Assembly: GCF_010389155.1 (NCBI RefSeq)
Contig: NC_057767.1
Span: 38,787,688-38,851,687, forward strand
DNA length: 64,000 bases
Source: Erigeron canadensis
Taxonomy: Eukaryota; Streptophyta; Magnoliopsida; Asterales; Asteraceae
Direction: 5' to 3'
A program made the translations under genes and the position numbers. The notes beneath the pieces were generated by a model. That model made no database searches, was not told where the DNA came from, and worked only from the letters and a program-made list of their open reading frames with translations. Numbering within the stretch: position 1 is the stretch's first letter; every line of letters begins with the position of its first letter. Shown in pieces: positions 48,066-61,219 of this stretch.

Positions 48066-51000
48066 TGTAACACCCCGACTACGGCGGAAACACGAGATGC
48101 CACAGAACGACATGGTACAAAAGATTAGATGAAAAACATCATAATTAAAGTTTTAAGATTGTCCCAAAATAAACGATTACATAGTTCAAATTCAATTGTT
48201 TAAGACCATTACATAAATCTAAATCCGAATTAAAAAGATACTTGTTTGCATTACAAGTCTTCAAACATCAAACAGTTACAACATCCAGAGGCGGTCTATT
48301 AGCAAACCTACTGCTCTAAACCTGAAAAGCATGAAGAAAAAGTGTCAACTACGAGAGTTGAGTGAGTTCATAGGTTTTTTTAACTAGCAACATATACATA
48401 TTAATATACCAATTATGATCGAAAATAAAGGACCACCAATAAGGACCTTCAAATATCTTTACAAATTTTCTTTTCCAAAAACGTATGTTCAAATCTTAAT
48501 ACTCAAATCTTAATATCCAATCATTTCAACTTCAATTTCTTTTAACCACGAGGGCAAAACTTAAATAGTTTTTTGGTGAATAAATACTTGAGCCACTACT
48601 ACTACCATTTTCAAGTCCAAGCTTTATAATACTTCTTATCTTTGCACAAGCTGTCAATCAAGTGTCTTACTTATACTTGGGGTCGTGTCATGAGGACGAC
48701 CGATTAAACTTACGTAGCTAGAACACCCTAATGGTCGGACTGGAAGTGATGGTCGTCACGAAGGCAACCAACCTTCCATCGTTACACTCTGGATGGGTGG
48801 ACGACTCCTAGTTGCGCAACTATCTAACTACATGCCTCCCTTAGGAGTAAATAGTAGTGTACCGAAAAGAAAACGGGTTGACAGAACTCAAGTTCATCAT
48901 ATAACAGTTATCACTTGGAACATACGATATAACTTCATATCATAATCATACTTATCAAGAGTCATTTCATATATCAAACTTTCTTTCAAGAAACGCTTCA
49001 TACATATGTATAAAATAACTTTACTTATCATGTTTTTCACCCCGAAAGTTAAACTCATAAAATAGTTTGAAAGGGGCTATGACTCACTTGATTGGAGGGT
49101 GTTAGGGGCTGATCAAGTACGTGGAATGCGCCTAGTGGTGTCGTTCCTCAAGCAAGCCTAAACCATGGTATTCAAATATACACAACGTAAGTGTGTGTTA
49201 CATAAACTAGTAAACTAGATCATGAGATGTATGCTAGCAGGCTTGCCTATCTTTGGTTGTTACTTAATTATGGAATCAAGTGTATTATGATGTTCAAAAT
49301 GTTTGGTTAAATTAGAATTGGTGATAAGAGTAGTTTTCGCGTTATACGTTTTTGCGCGTTTATTGGAATTTCGGTAGTTTGGCTTTGAAACACATGATTT
49401 CTTTTGTATGCTTAGCCTTGTAAATTTTATTTGATATTGGTACTGTAAAATTATGAATCTTAAAATATATTTTCTGATTTATATTAATTTCCTTGATTTA
49501 TTATTATTTAATTAATTATTTTTTCCATTTATTCATTAATTAATTAAATAATTCTTTATAATTATTTTTAGGTTCTTAAATTACCTTTAAAAATTCATAG
49601 ATAAATATATTGTGATTATCTACTGATTAATATGCTTTTAAACTTGTAATGTTATATTTTATATATTTATTCAAGCTTTATTATTATTTATTTAATAATA
49701 GTGATTAATTAGTGATTTTAACTTAGTTATTTATTCTTAAATCATATGAAACTTGGTTCTTTTCTTGTAATTATTTTTCTACAGTAGGTTTGAGTTATTT
49801 TATCATTGGTTATGTGAATTTGTCCAAGTTCATGATTTATATGATTTATTATTGATTTAATTATCCTTTAAATCCCTTTTAAATTCATTAATTCATAAAA
49901 ACACTTAGAAATCACCACAAGGGTTTTTGTCCAAAAATTTCAGGTCTTTCTAGGCACCTTTTATCAATAAAAATTTATAACTATTCAACCTCTCTTGTGT
50001 CCTTATACTTTGAGGACTTTTAAATATGAAAATCGTTTACCGAAATAGTGATTTTTGCCTCATTTCTCAACCAAATTAAGTGCTTCAAAAGGGATTTTTG
50101 TTCTTATTTCATTTTTTCCAGAATATCTATCATATTTTGATGTTCTAAGTCGTGATTGTGGTGGTGGTGTGCTATGTGCAATTTTTGCTTTCGGTAATTT
50201 TTAAGCTTGTTATTGTCTTGAACCAACCAAGTTGAGTTTTGTAATATTAATATCAATATTTCACAGTAACTTTGTGATATTTTCTTGGTTATTTGATTTT
50301 GGTGCAAGTGGGTGCTAAAAGTGCATTTTTACAAGCTTTCGGTTTTTGATTTCAAGCCTATTTTGCCTTGTTTGGTTCCATAATCATATTTTTGTCATTA
50401 CCATAATTTTTCCAGAATATTAACCTTAATATTAACACATTTTTCACTTATCACAAGCCTAGCTTCATCTCACAATCCAAACAACAATCCAATTTTCTTA
50501 AATCTAGCATGCATGTAATCATCTCATCATTTTAACAACAATCTTTATCCAACAAAAATCCATCAACATAAAAATGTATTTTTATGAAATTTTCCAAAAA
50601 TATATACATAAATATTATATAAAATATGTTCATCTTTTTATATAAAAAGTTACTTTACAACTAATCAACACATATCCACCTTTTTGATGCTAACTTTCAT
50701 AGATCCAACACTTTATCAATAAAATCTATATTTTTATAAATATTTCCAGAAATATTACCTTCATAATATGTATGAGTATAACCATCTTTCAAAGGAAAAA
50801 TCATATCAAAGCCTATTAAACACACAACCACACTTTTGGGTCTTAAACTAGTCGAATCATTAGACTTTTCTTCATGGATTCAACATGCATGAGCATGAGA
50901 AGAAAAACCATATCAACTTTGCCCTCATTAAGTGTATATTTGAAAGGAAACTTGAAGATTCATAAAGAAAACATAAAGAAAATAAAATCTTTTGATGAAA

Positions 51001-51349
51001 CCTTTTTAATATGAACATAAACAAGATTAAGCAAGTAAAGAGATGAAGATTATACCCTTGAAGAACAGTTTTTGGAGATGGAAAAAGGGCAGATTTTCGG
51101 GGCCTTTAAGCTCCAAGAATACCCTTGTTTTAACCTCAAAATGCCCCTTAATCTATAGCCTAATCCAACCCTTGCTTAGCCTAACTTAAACCTTATTAAT
51201 AGCTAGTGTTTAGATGAGTTTTGTGGGTGTTCTTACCCACTTTGTGGCTGCCGAAAATGAAGAGAAAAAGGAGGGAGAAAGAAAGGTTTTTGAGGGAACG
51301 TAGACAACCTAACTAGCATATATATAATATTAAAAGTACGGTTGTTACA
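48066..51349. mobile_element. Solo LTR (or LARD) nested in the copia 3' LTR
   Basis: 3284 bp starting TGTAACACCCCGAC and ending GGTTGTTACA, so TG...CA with short inverted ends. Flanked by TGGAG at 48061-48065 and 51350-51354, a perfect 5-bp duplication; the uninterrupted copia LTR on the right reads straight through this point (57762-57775). No gag or pol similarity inside. A gypsy-type solo LTR with unusually long LTR is likely; a large non-coding retroelement derivative is the alternative. It is the youngest insertion of this nest. Confidence 0.75.
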
Positions 51350-51590
51350 TGGAGGGTTTTGGAAGCCCCATTCGACCGTCCCCCTTGGAAAACAAAACAA
51401 GGGAAGTTTCCTAATTCCAACTCTTCTCCGTTAAGTCCGTTAATTAAGTACCGTTAACTTTTAACTCTTTTAACGAACCCCCGTTAGATTTTCGTGATCA
51501 AATTAATCAATAAATTACATTTAATATATTAATTAATTTATATTAACATTCACGTTGAGGTGTGACCCCGTAGGCTTAAATACTTGAGCT

Positions 51591-52430
51591 CGTAACGAAT
51601 GAAGGTAATAACATTGCTAAGCGTCTAGCAACACCGCAATGCTCCCGAAAACATTTAAGTACTGTTTAAATGATTAAGGCATTTATTATCCCTTTGTTCA
51701 GATACCTTTGTTAAATATGAATATGGATCGAGATCATTTCATCATTTAACGATTATGTTTCTCATTTCATAACTAATTAATGATTACCAAATATAATCGA
51801 GAACAATCTGGATTTATTTGGGCACGGCCATGCAAACATCTTTAATCAGTCCGAATGAGGGCGCCAATGGTATCATACTTCAATTTTCAAATCGAAAGAA
51901 CAAATCCTATATTGACTACACGTGTCAGTTATCATATTTCACGATGCTTTCTGAAAATAACCCTTTATGTACCCCTTTATACAGGTGAGTTAGAACTACA
52001 TCTAATAAGTGCGATTCATATATGCTGACCTACTTGTATCTCAAGTCAAAGGATCAATAAAAGTAACCATTTACGAATTTTACTTATGACGACGATCCAT
52101 AAAGCGATAATTCGTTAGTGGGGTAGTCCGATATGCATCCGCTATGGATATCATGTGAGTTTGGTGGGATCCATCCATTACATATTCCAAGAATATAACC
52201 AATCACTCACATTTGTCTTTGTTTAATTATATTCTCATATAATTAATCGACAATGGACAATTTAGAATATTCGATAATATATAAGATATTAAACGAACTA
52301 TTCAAGGATTAAACATGCAAATATAGGACACAATTTAATGTTGAATGAAATTAAACATATCAAGTACTTTATTTCATTATAGAAAATATAAATTGTTTAA
52401 CATCCCTTATCCAAATACCGAACAACAGAT
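51591..52430 (-). other. Copia 3' internal region between pol and LTR
   Basis: Between the truncated 3' LTR and the pol stop there are 840 bases without coding similarity. The polypurine tract that should precede the LTR was not found, in keeping with the loss of the LTR edge. Confidence 0.5.
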
Positions 52431-55400
52431 TTACATGAAATAACTAGCTAATTTAAGACCTATGCCATCGGCATGCCTTTCAAGCTTGGGCCTAGACAAA
52501 GCTTTCGTGAAAGGATCAACTAAGTTAAAATCTGTGTGAACTTTGAGTAGATTGATTTCTCCTAGTTCGATTTGCTCTCGAACATAGTGATATCGTCTAG
52601 CATAATGTCTGGCACCTTTCTGAACTCCGGGTTCGTTGGCAATGATTAATGCACCGGAATTATCACAGTACAAATCAGTGGGTAATTCATTTGAGGCAAT
52701 CACGTCAAGCCCGCTAATGAACTTCCTTATCCAGACTGCTTCCATTGCGGCTTCTAAGGCGGCAATGTACTCAGTCTCTGTTGCAGACATGGCGACTGTG
52801 GTTTGTTTCTTGCTTTTCCAATCCACAGCTCCCCCGTTTAAAACGAAAACGAATCCTAATTGAGACTTCGTGTCATCTTTATCAGTTTGAAATCCAGCAT
52901 CACAGTATCCGGTCAGTTTGAGCTCTAAGTCTGGATTTCCTCCATACACCAAGAATATATCTTTAGTAGCTCGTAGGTACTTCAGAATATTTTTAACAGC
53001 AATCCAATGGCTTTCACCGGGATTCTGTTGATATCGACTCACGATGTTTTGCACGAACGCCACATCGGGTCTAGTGCATCTAACTGCATACATAATAGAT
53101 CCTACAGCCGAAGCATAAGGAATTCTACTCATACGCTCTACCTCACTAAGAGAATCCTAATAGCTCTAATGTCCGCGACTGGAGAAAAGGTTTCCTCATA
53201 ATCAACGCCGAAACGTTGAGTATAACCTTTCGCCACGAGACGAGCTTTATAGGTGTGTACATTTCCATCCATGTCAGTCTTCTTCTTGAAGATCCACTTA
53301 CACCCAACGGTCTGAACATTTTGTGGAAGATCAACCAAGCACCAAACTTGATTGTCTTTCATGGATTTCATTTTCACATTCGTAGCTTCAAGCCATTTGT
53401 CAGATTCCGGAACTGATAATGCAGCTTGGAAATTCGGAGGCTCATCAAGATCTCCAAAAACGTCTTCTTCTACCATCAGACATAGTCTTTCGGTAGGACG
53501 TTTTGTCCTTTCGGACCTACAAAGTGGAATCGCTTCATTATCATCGACTTGAGGTTCATCACATTGAACATTTCCCCCCCCCCCCCCCCAAGTTGATGAT
53601 TGCTAGTATCTTTAGAAGGTGACACATCTTTCTCTTGAATCTCATCAAGTTCTACAATCCTCCCACTGTTCTCTTGAACTAACTTTTTTTCAAAGAACTC
53701 AGCATAACGAGCAACACGAACAGTGTTTTTGGCGGGATCATAGAAGTCGTAACCCATCGTTTCCTTAGGGTATCCGAAAAAGATGCACTTGGTAGTTTTG
53801 GGTTCAGTTTGTCAGGCGTATCACTCTTCACAAGTGCCTCACATCCCCAGACTCTTAAGTTTAGGGACATCACCATGCCATAATTCGTACGGTGTCTTGT
53901 CCACCTTCTTGGTTGGAACCATATTGAGAATGCGCATCGCAATCTCTAGAGCATAATCCCAAAACGAAAATGGGAGAGTTGTACGGGTCATCATCGATCT
54001 TACCATTTCTAGCAAGGTTCGATTTCTCCTTTCAGACACTCCATTATGCTGAGGAGTGTATGGAGGAGTAAGCTGTTGGACAATGCCACACGCTTTAAGA
54101 TAATCCTTAAACTCTTGGCTTAAGTATTCACCACCTCAATCCGAACGAAGAATCTTGATGGTTTTACCGAGTTGATTTTCAACTTCATTCTTAAACTCTT
54201 TGAATGTTTCGAAGACTTCATGTTTATGTTTAAGCAAGTAAACATAACCATAACGACTGAAATCATTCGTAAAAGTAATGAAGTAGCTAGCTCCTTTTCT
54301 TAACACATGTCTAAATGGGCCACAAACATCGGTATGGATGAGTCCAAGAAGATCTTTAGCCCTTTCTGGCGTATGCTTAAAGGGTTTTCGTGTCATCTTG
54401 CCGGAAACACATGACTCGCATATATCAAATGATTCATCATTCAATTTCAAGATCCCTTCACGTTGAAGTCTTTCAATGCGATTTTTACCAATGTGTGCAA
54501 GACGACAGTGCCAAAGATAGGTAGAGTCCAAGTCAGTCTCGGCTCTTTTGCTAACATTATACATTGAATTATTTGAAACACAATCACGCATATCAATTTC
54601 ATAAATACCATTAAAAGCAATAGCATCAAAATAATGAACATTATTTTTAGAAACTGAAATACCAATATCATTAAAAACATTAATGAATCCGTTGTCTTTC
54701 AACAAAGAAACTGAAATAACGCCTCTAGTAATAGAAGGTGCATAATGACAATTGCCTAATACAATAATTAAACAGGAGGGAAGAACTAAATGAAATTCTC
54801 CGATTGCTTCAACAGTTGCTGGTAGACCATTGCCAACTATCAACTGCAAAGCTCCGGGCTTCAGTTTCCTCCTTTTCCTAAGCCCCTGTAATTCATTACA
54901 GGTGTGAGTGCCACAGCCAGTGTCATAAACCCACGATTTACGCTTAGTTAAGGAAAATAATTCAATTGTGAAGATACCTGAAGTACTAGCGCCGCTAGTA
55001 TTCTTCTTCTTCGAGTTCAACTCGGCAAGATACTTAGGACAGTTCCTCTTCCAGTGCCCGACTTCATTACAATGATGACAGCTCTGGTCTTTAGCCGTTG
55101 TACCCCTTTTTCGTTAAAGACATTTCATTGCCCTTGGCGATTGATTTTCTTTTCTGGACTTTTCCCCCTTTTCTTTCAAGAACTTGGGGTGTTGGAATTT
55201 TCTTTGGAAGCTGTTTTTCATACTCAATTATCATAGCATAGAGTTCAGTGACGGTATTACTCGTCCCATGTAAACGACAATTGCTCACAAAATCCTCAAA
55301 GTCCTTAGAAAGTGACTTGAGAATTATTCCAATCATAATTGGAGGAGCATAAGCATTATCCAGCTTTTCCAATTCCTCAAAATACATTTTCAATTTCAGT

Positions 55401-55681
55401 ATATGAGGTCCAACTGGTGTTCCTTGTTTGTGTTGTAGGCTAAGAAGTGCTTTATGCAAATCATACATATACTGCCCTACATCCACGGTATCGGTTGCAC
55501 TCAACTCATTAGTTGCAGCACCAATTCCAGGAACAACTGATCTCTCCTCATCAAGGACTTCATAGTTGTTTAGAACATTTCTCGGTCTATGAATGAGATC
55601 GTTTGAATTTCATCCAGAAAGATTTTTCCTATCAACCTTTTGTCGAAAAGTATTGGTGTTTGTGGAGGGATTCATCCCCAT
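52431..55681 (-). pseudogene. Copia gag-pol remnant
   Basis: Read on the minus strand from 55681. Gag of UBN2 type at 55681-55090 with an early stop near 55610. A CCHC zinc knuckle lies near 55080. Protease-like DTGCGTH is near 54925. Integrase zinc region and DDE core lie at about 54550-53840 (HLAHIG-type block, HTDVCGPF, FTNDFSRYGYVYLL), with stops at about 54135 and a frameshift near 53850. RT begins at 53476 (VGCKWIFKKKTD, KARLVAKGYTQ) and breaks off at about 53140, so the YVDD catalytic part is missing. RNase H is at 53132-52431 (TGYCDAGFQTD, MSATETEYIAALEA). A C-run at about 53576-53589 marks a further slip. It cannot encode a working polyprotein. Confidence 0.92.
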
Positions 55682-57338
55682 CTACAAAACAGATTAAGTT
55701 CAAAAATCAGTATTTTCGATAATCGATCCTTGAGAAATTAATTACCCAAATGTTTATGGAATAAACAATTAATCTCATCAAGGCTAGAATCCAATTGACA
55801 TACAACCATTTTATCAGTTGATCTGCTAGAAATGATTGCACTCAAAAGGTAAGTAACGATCAGTAATTGCATTACAAGTGCAATTCCTAGAAAGTATGGG
55901 ACCTACGTAAGACGCTCAATTCATCAAGCGATCTTTTGTAGTCATGTTTTGTCCCATCTTTTGCCACGGGTCAAGGTCTCACCGCTTAACTCGCTTTAAG
56001 TCGTCCAACTAAGAACGTGCAAAATTGACCACCACTGTGTACCAGTGAATGGGTTTTGCCATGCAATCGTCATTTCACCACTGTGTACCAGTGAGTAAAA
56101 CAACGACCCCATGTGTCCTTGACAAATTGGATGGCAATGACTTAAGTTTATTTGGGTCATACAATTTGATATGTGATCAAAAGGTTATGTTTAAAAGATT
56201 CATGCATATCTTCCAAACATAATATTTAATAAAATCATTTGTATAGTCTTAGCAACACGAGAGAGCTCGGTAGTTCCATTTGAACGCACAAAGAAGCGCA
56301 AAGGCAAAGGTATGCGATAAACGCGATTTAAAAACCCGCCCTTTTAGAAGGCTAGCGCACTCCGACTTATACCTCTCTTAGAGTTTGTTAAAATGGGTGA
56401 GCCGGTGTATCTCAAGGTTGTAAGACTCCAATTTTATTAAAAAAATCTCTTATTTCGATATTGCTTAGTCATGTTTATCTTTTCTCAAAACAATTTTACA
56501 TCACAATTTATCACAATAAATATGCAAAATTATAAACTATAACTATTAAGCATGCAATGAGTTATGGTAGGCCACCTAAACATGTCACTATGGTTTATCA
56601 ATGTCTAATCCGGCTCCCCCTTCAAAGAATAGGACCACATACATTAAGTTGTCTTGATTGCGTAAGCCTTAAACATGTACAACACAAACTATTATCAAAT
56701 AATCACATAGTTAGCTTTCTGGAAATTCCAGTAGATTCACGACCTGTTTAGACCTGTTTCTGGTCCGATTCAGATTTTGACCAGAACTACAAAGTTTTAT
56801 CCCCATGTGTTGAGAATCTACAGTTCAAAGAACAGCTTCTAAATCATTACGGATTAAAAGATATGAATTTTTTAGTAAACTATCGCAAAACAGAAAGTTT
56901 ATACGAAAAATTCACATTGTCATACAATTAGTTTTACAATTATCTAGTATAATTAACCCTAATGATCAAGATTTCATATCAATATATCTAAGTAAGAATC
57001 ATGAATGATTTGCCTGAAAAATTCATGATTTTTACTTCTTTTTAACAATTAAAAGTAAAGGTACAACATATAATTACATACAATTTATCACATAAACATG
57101 TAATTAAATCAAAACTTGGATTAGGAACCCTAAAAAAAACTTCTTTTTTTATTTTATGGAAAAATTTCGATCCATATATATATATATTAAATAAAACCCT
57201 TTTCATATTAAATAATGTAATTAAATTACAAAAACAATTTAACAATATATATATATATAATCGAAAATTTGGAAATCAAGAACCCTAACCCCCCTTCAAG
57301 TTTTGATCTTTTGGTAATCAAAAAAACATACATAGTTG
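55682..57338 (-). other. Long untranslated leader of the copia element
   Basis: About 1.66 kb between the primer site and gag, unusually long for copia. AT-rich, with no conserved frame. It includes (AT)n tracts at about 57173-57186 and 57246-57260. Confidence 0.6.
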
Positions 57339-59727
57339 TCTCTGATACCACTATTGGGTTTTATAACTAATTATCACAACATATCACAAAGCATGCAGCG
57401 GAAGACAAAATCTATGTAGTTTAACTAATTAACCAAGGAATAAAATGTGTACCTTAATATGGAGAGATTGAAGACAAAACAAGGTTTAACTTAACCTCTC
57501 TACGATTGCACACTCAACGGTGGAACACTGTATGCTAGTACTTGATCACGAACAACCCTTTGCTTAAACCCGAAAACCTAGCTAACCCGAAAACCCTTTT
57601 TCTAGCTATGGAAAACCGAAAACCAAAACCCTTTGGATTATTGGTTTCGGTCGAGAGAGAGGGAGAGAAAAGAGAGGAGAAAACCCTATGGATTTAATTG
57701 TGTATAAAACCAAATAACATAGGTTTGTATTTATAGGTTTAGGAAACTTAATGACCAAGTCTTGGAGGGTTTTGGAAGCCCCATTCGACCGTCCCCCTTG
57801 GAAAACAAAACAAGGGAAGTTTCCTAATTGTTTCCTAATTCCAACTCTTCTCCGTTAAGTCCGTTAATTAAGTACCGTTAACTTTTAACTCTTTTAACGA
57901 ACCCCCGTTAGATTTTCGTGATCAAATTAATCAATAAATTACATTTAATATATTGATTAATTTATATTAACATTCACGTTGAGGTGTGACCCCGTAGGCT
58001 TAAATACTTTTCGGACATACGTTCATTTTACGTAATCATATTCCAACAAGAACTCTTCAAGATTCCAACTCTAGTAGCATGATCAGCAACATAGCAAAGC
58101 CCGGATGCCCGTCCAAGTGTGGGGATATGACGGTTCCATATCCATTTGGCATGGGCAAAGACATAATTGCTCCCTCAGTGACATGTTTTATTTAGCTTGT
58201 AATGCATCGTCTGATAGCAACAAAACCCCGCAGTTGTACATTAGATCAGGCAGAAACCTCCTTAGAATACATAGCATTTCAGATTCAGAGGTACGCATCT
58301 TTAACAATAATGTCTCCTACAAATTGATGCTACCATCAAGACGGGAAAGTATCTAACGAAAGTAGTTGGGACGTCAACTTCAAAGGGCGCTTCACTTTCT
58401 CAAAAAAGAATAAGTTTACAGTCATTGGGTGTGATGATTATGGCTTGATCACGGGGAAAGAGGAAGATGACTTTTCTAGCGGCTGTATTGGATGGTGTAA
58501 CAAAGCATCGGATGTGCCTGGTGGGCAATGCTCAGGACAAGGTTGTTGTCAGACATATATAAGTAAGGGTCTGGACTATTTCGATGTTACACTTGGAACC
58601 TTTGGAAATCACACAGTAAACAAATGTGGCTATGCGTTTCTTTGCGAGGAAGGCAGTTTTGAGTTTCATGGCGTTCACGATTTATCAAATACTTTGGAGT
58701 TTTTGCAGAGGATACAATCCACTGTCCCTGTCGTGTTAGATTGGGTAATTGCACCCAACCGAAACTACACTGAGGCAACAAAATGCAAAGAGAACGCTAA
58801 GTGCTATGATGTAGAAGGTGGTGGGTATCGTTGCATATGCAACGATGGTTACCAGGGTAACGCCTATCTTGAACCAGGCTGCCAAGGTCAGTTTAAAGTT
58901 TAAAACAAAATCATTTATAAAAAAGTACTTTTGTCACTTAATATATCTTAAACAAAGGTTAGTGATCTAAAGTAAGTAACAACCAGCTACTTGCTGTTTT
59001 GTTCACCATATAGACATCAATGAATGCAAGGATCCAGGAGCCTACCCTTGTAGCGGTGATTGCATTAATACTCCAGGGAGTTACAACTGCACTTGTTCGT
59101 CAGGATACGTTGGTGATGCAAAATCAGAACATGGTTGTCAACTTGCCGCTAAAGGAATTAAGCTTCCTTGGACCATAATCATTATAGGTAATTCTTTCGG
59201 CCCTGAAAATCAATCTAGCGAATATGTTAGTTTTCAAACACAATCCTCTATTGAAATTCAGCACAATGACTATCATTAAATGTGTCTTTTCCTTTTCATT
59301 GTTATGTAGCAATGACGGTCAGCATGCTAGCAATATTATTTGGAATACCTGTGGTTCTCTTTGGTATAAAAAGGAGGAAGTTAATGAGGCTCCGACAAAA
59401 GTTCTTTGAGCAAAATGGGGGTGTGTTGCTGAAACAAAAGCTCATTTCACAAGGATCTCACGAGGCAATGGCTTTGTTTAGCGCAGACGAACTTCGTGAA
59501 GCTACTAACAATTATTCTACGGATAAAATAGTTGGCCGAGGTGCCTATGGCGTAGTCTATAAGGAAGTTTTGACTGATAATCGTGTTGTCGCTATCAAAA
59601 TGTCTAAAATCGTGGATGGGAGCCAATCAGAGCAGTTCATCCATGAGGTCTTGATACTTACACAAGTCATCCATCGAAATGTAGTAAGGCTTCTAGGATG
59701 TTGTTTGGAAGAGGAAGTCCCTATACT

Positions 59728-59923
59728 CATGGCCGGTACTAAAGGGGGGGCAAGGGGGTCCAATGCCCCCCTCCAAATTTAAATTTTGTCATGTATTTTT
59801 AAATTTTTCATAAAATTTTAAAAATTTTCTATAGGTTTTTAACGTTTTGCCCCCTTTTAGATTTATTTTTCGTAAGTTTTCTAAGTTTGCCCCCTTTGGA
59901 ATTTTTTCCTGGTACCGCCTCTG
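59728..59923. mobile_element. hAT-type MITE in the WAKL-e kinase exon
   Basis: 196 bp. The left end CATGGCCGGTACTA and the right end read inverted, CAGAGGCGGTACCA, are matching terminal repeats of the common CAGAGGCGG hAT type. Flanked by CCTATACT (59720-59727) and CCTGTACT (59924-59931), an 8-bp duplication with one change. It breaks the kinase between the EEEVP and VYEF segments. The inside is rich in GCCCCC and T-runs. Confidence 0.85.
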
Positions 59924-60721
59924 CCTGTACTAGTGTATGAATTCATCCCAAATAACACTCTATGCCATTACATTCATCATAAAGTGGGTGGAATGAGTTG
60001 GTTATCAAGGGAGAATCGATTAAAGGTGGCTTCCGAAGCTGCTGGTGCACTTGCATACCTTCATTCAGAAACTATTATGCCAATCATACATAGGGATGTC
60101 AAGTCGACCAACATACTGATAGATGATAATTATACCGCTAAAAATTCAGACTTTGGTGCATCAAGGTTAGTTCCATTAGATCACGAACAAGTAACAACTC
60201 TTATTCAAGGAACATTAGGGTATTTGGATCCACAATACTTCAACACAAGCAAACTAACCGAGAAAAGTGATGTATATAGCTTTGAGGTGGTCCTTGCAGA
60301 ACTCTTAACCGGAAAAAAACCAATTGGGGTCAACAGATTAAACGAAGAAAATAATTTAGCAACATATTTTGTCAATTCAATTGAGAAAAACCGCGTATTT
60401 GAAATAGTTGAACCAAGACTCTTACGTGAAGGGACACTTGAAAAATTACAAGCAGTTGCTGATCTGATTAAGAGATGCCTTAAATATAAAGGTTGTGATA
60501 GACCTATAATGAAAGAAGTAGCAGCGGAACTTGAGGGCATGATAAGGAAGTTGCCTCATCCTTGGCTTCAACAACAAAAATGTACTGGAAACTTGGCCCT
60601 AGAAGTCGACCAATCTGATCTTTACGATGTCCCATTAATTCCATATGCTACTAATGAATGGAAAACTAATTACTCAGGTAGCAACACGGGCATGGCATTT
60701 GAAGAAAACAAACCACGTTAG

Positions 60722-61219
60722 ATATGGAGGGCTGTTTAAGAATTGCTACAAACCAGCTTATAGAATAGTTGGTGTTTCCCCTGTTTATCTAGAGTTCAAG
60801 ACTAGTAATGAAAACAAATTGCATTTTCATGTAACTTTGTCATAGTCTCTTAAGTTTAAAGCTACAGTATATGAACTATATATCCGTGTGTCACTAATGT
60901 AGGGTAATGTACCATTCGGTTTGATTAACCAAATAAAACTTTCAAATTTTTATCTATATATAAAACAAATATTACACCAAAAATTTCAATTTTGATTAAT
61001 AATAAATCATAAGTTTAAAATAATTTATAAAATAACTATGGTTTAACAATAAATTTGAAAAATACAAGATATTAGATACAAAAGCATAAATTTTGTGAAT
61101 CCTTCGGTGTTTTCCTTGAATTGGATTTTCAAGCTTTTTATCAAAAAACATTTTGAAATTGTTATTTTTCAAACACAACAACCTCTACGAAGATTTATCG
61201 GTTTAATTACTAAAAATTT
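60722..61219. other. 3' flank of WAKL-e
   Basis: 3'UTR-like sequence, similar to the WAKL-d flank for the first 150 bases (CATTTTCATGTAACTTTGT), then AT-rich DNA without features. Confidence 0.5.

Larger units (their letters stand above)
47650..58048 (-). mobile_element. Ty1/copia LTR retrotransposon, reverse orientation, defective
   Basis: 10.4 kb including a nested insert. Flanked by AGAAC at 47645-47649 and 58049-58053, a perfect 5-bp duplication. The 5' LTR (right, minus sense) is 57352-58048, 697 bp. The 3' LTR (left) is 47650-48065 plus 51355-51590, interrupted by the nested element and lacking about 45 bp of its outer U3 start. The primer site TGGTATCAGAGA (minus strand) is at 57350-57339, matching initiator tRNA-Met. 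Gag starts at about 55681. The order gag, protease, integrase, RT, RNase H within one polyprotein is copia. The two LTRs look about 98 percent alike by eye, so the insertion is young. Loss of the RT core and several stops make it non-autonomous. Confidence 0.93.
47558..60721 (+). pseudogene. WAKL-e: WAK-like receptor kinase pseudogene split by two transposons
   Basis: Exon 1: 47558-47649 (MFLQFMIIIMCLF signal peptide) then, after the copia element, 58049-58886. Exon 2: 59014-59187 (DINECKDPGAYPC). Exon 3: 59310-60721. Splice sites are kept and match WAKL-a and WAKL-d. Breaks: a 10.4-kb copia insertion after the signal peptide; frameshifts near 58155 and 58325 in the ectodomain; a 196-bp hAT MITE at 59728 in the kinase hinge region. 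Further changes are DFG preceded by KNS instead of KIS, and SFEVV where relatives have SFGVV. The G-loop (GRGAYG), HRD and [10 protein letters not shown] remain, and the C-terminal tail ([11 protein letters not shown]) is recognisable. The rather good remaining similarity points to recent death. No intact receptor can be read from it. Confidence 0.95.

Noticed and set aside
52431..55681. Copia gag-pol as an active element
   Set aside because: Several stops and frameshifts and loss of the RT YVDD region.
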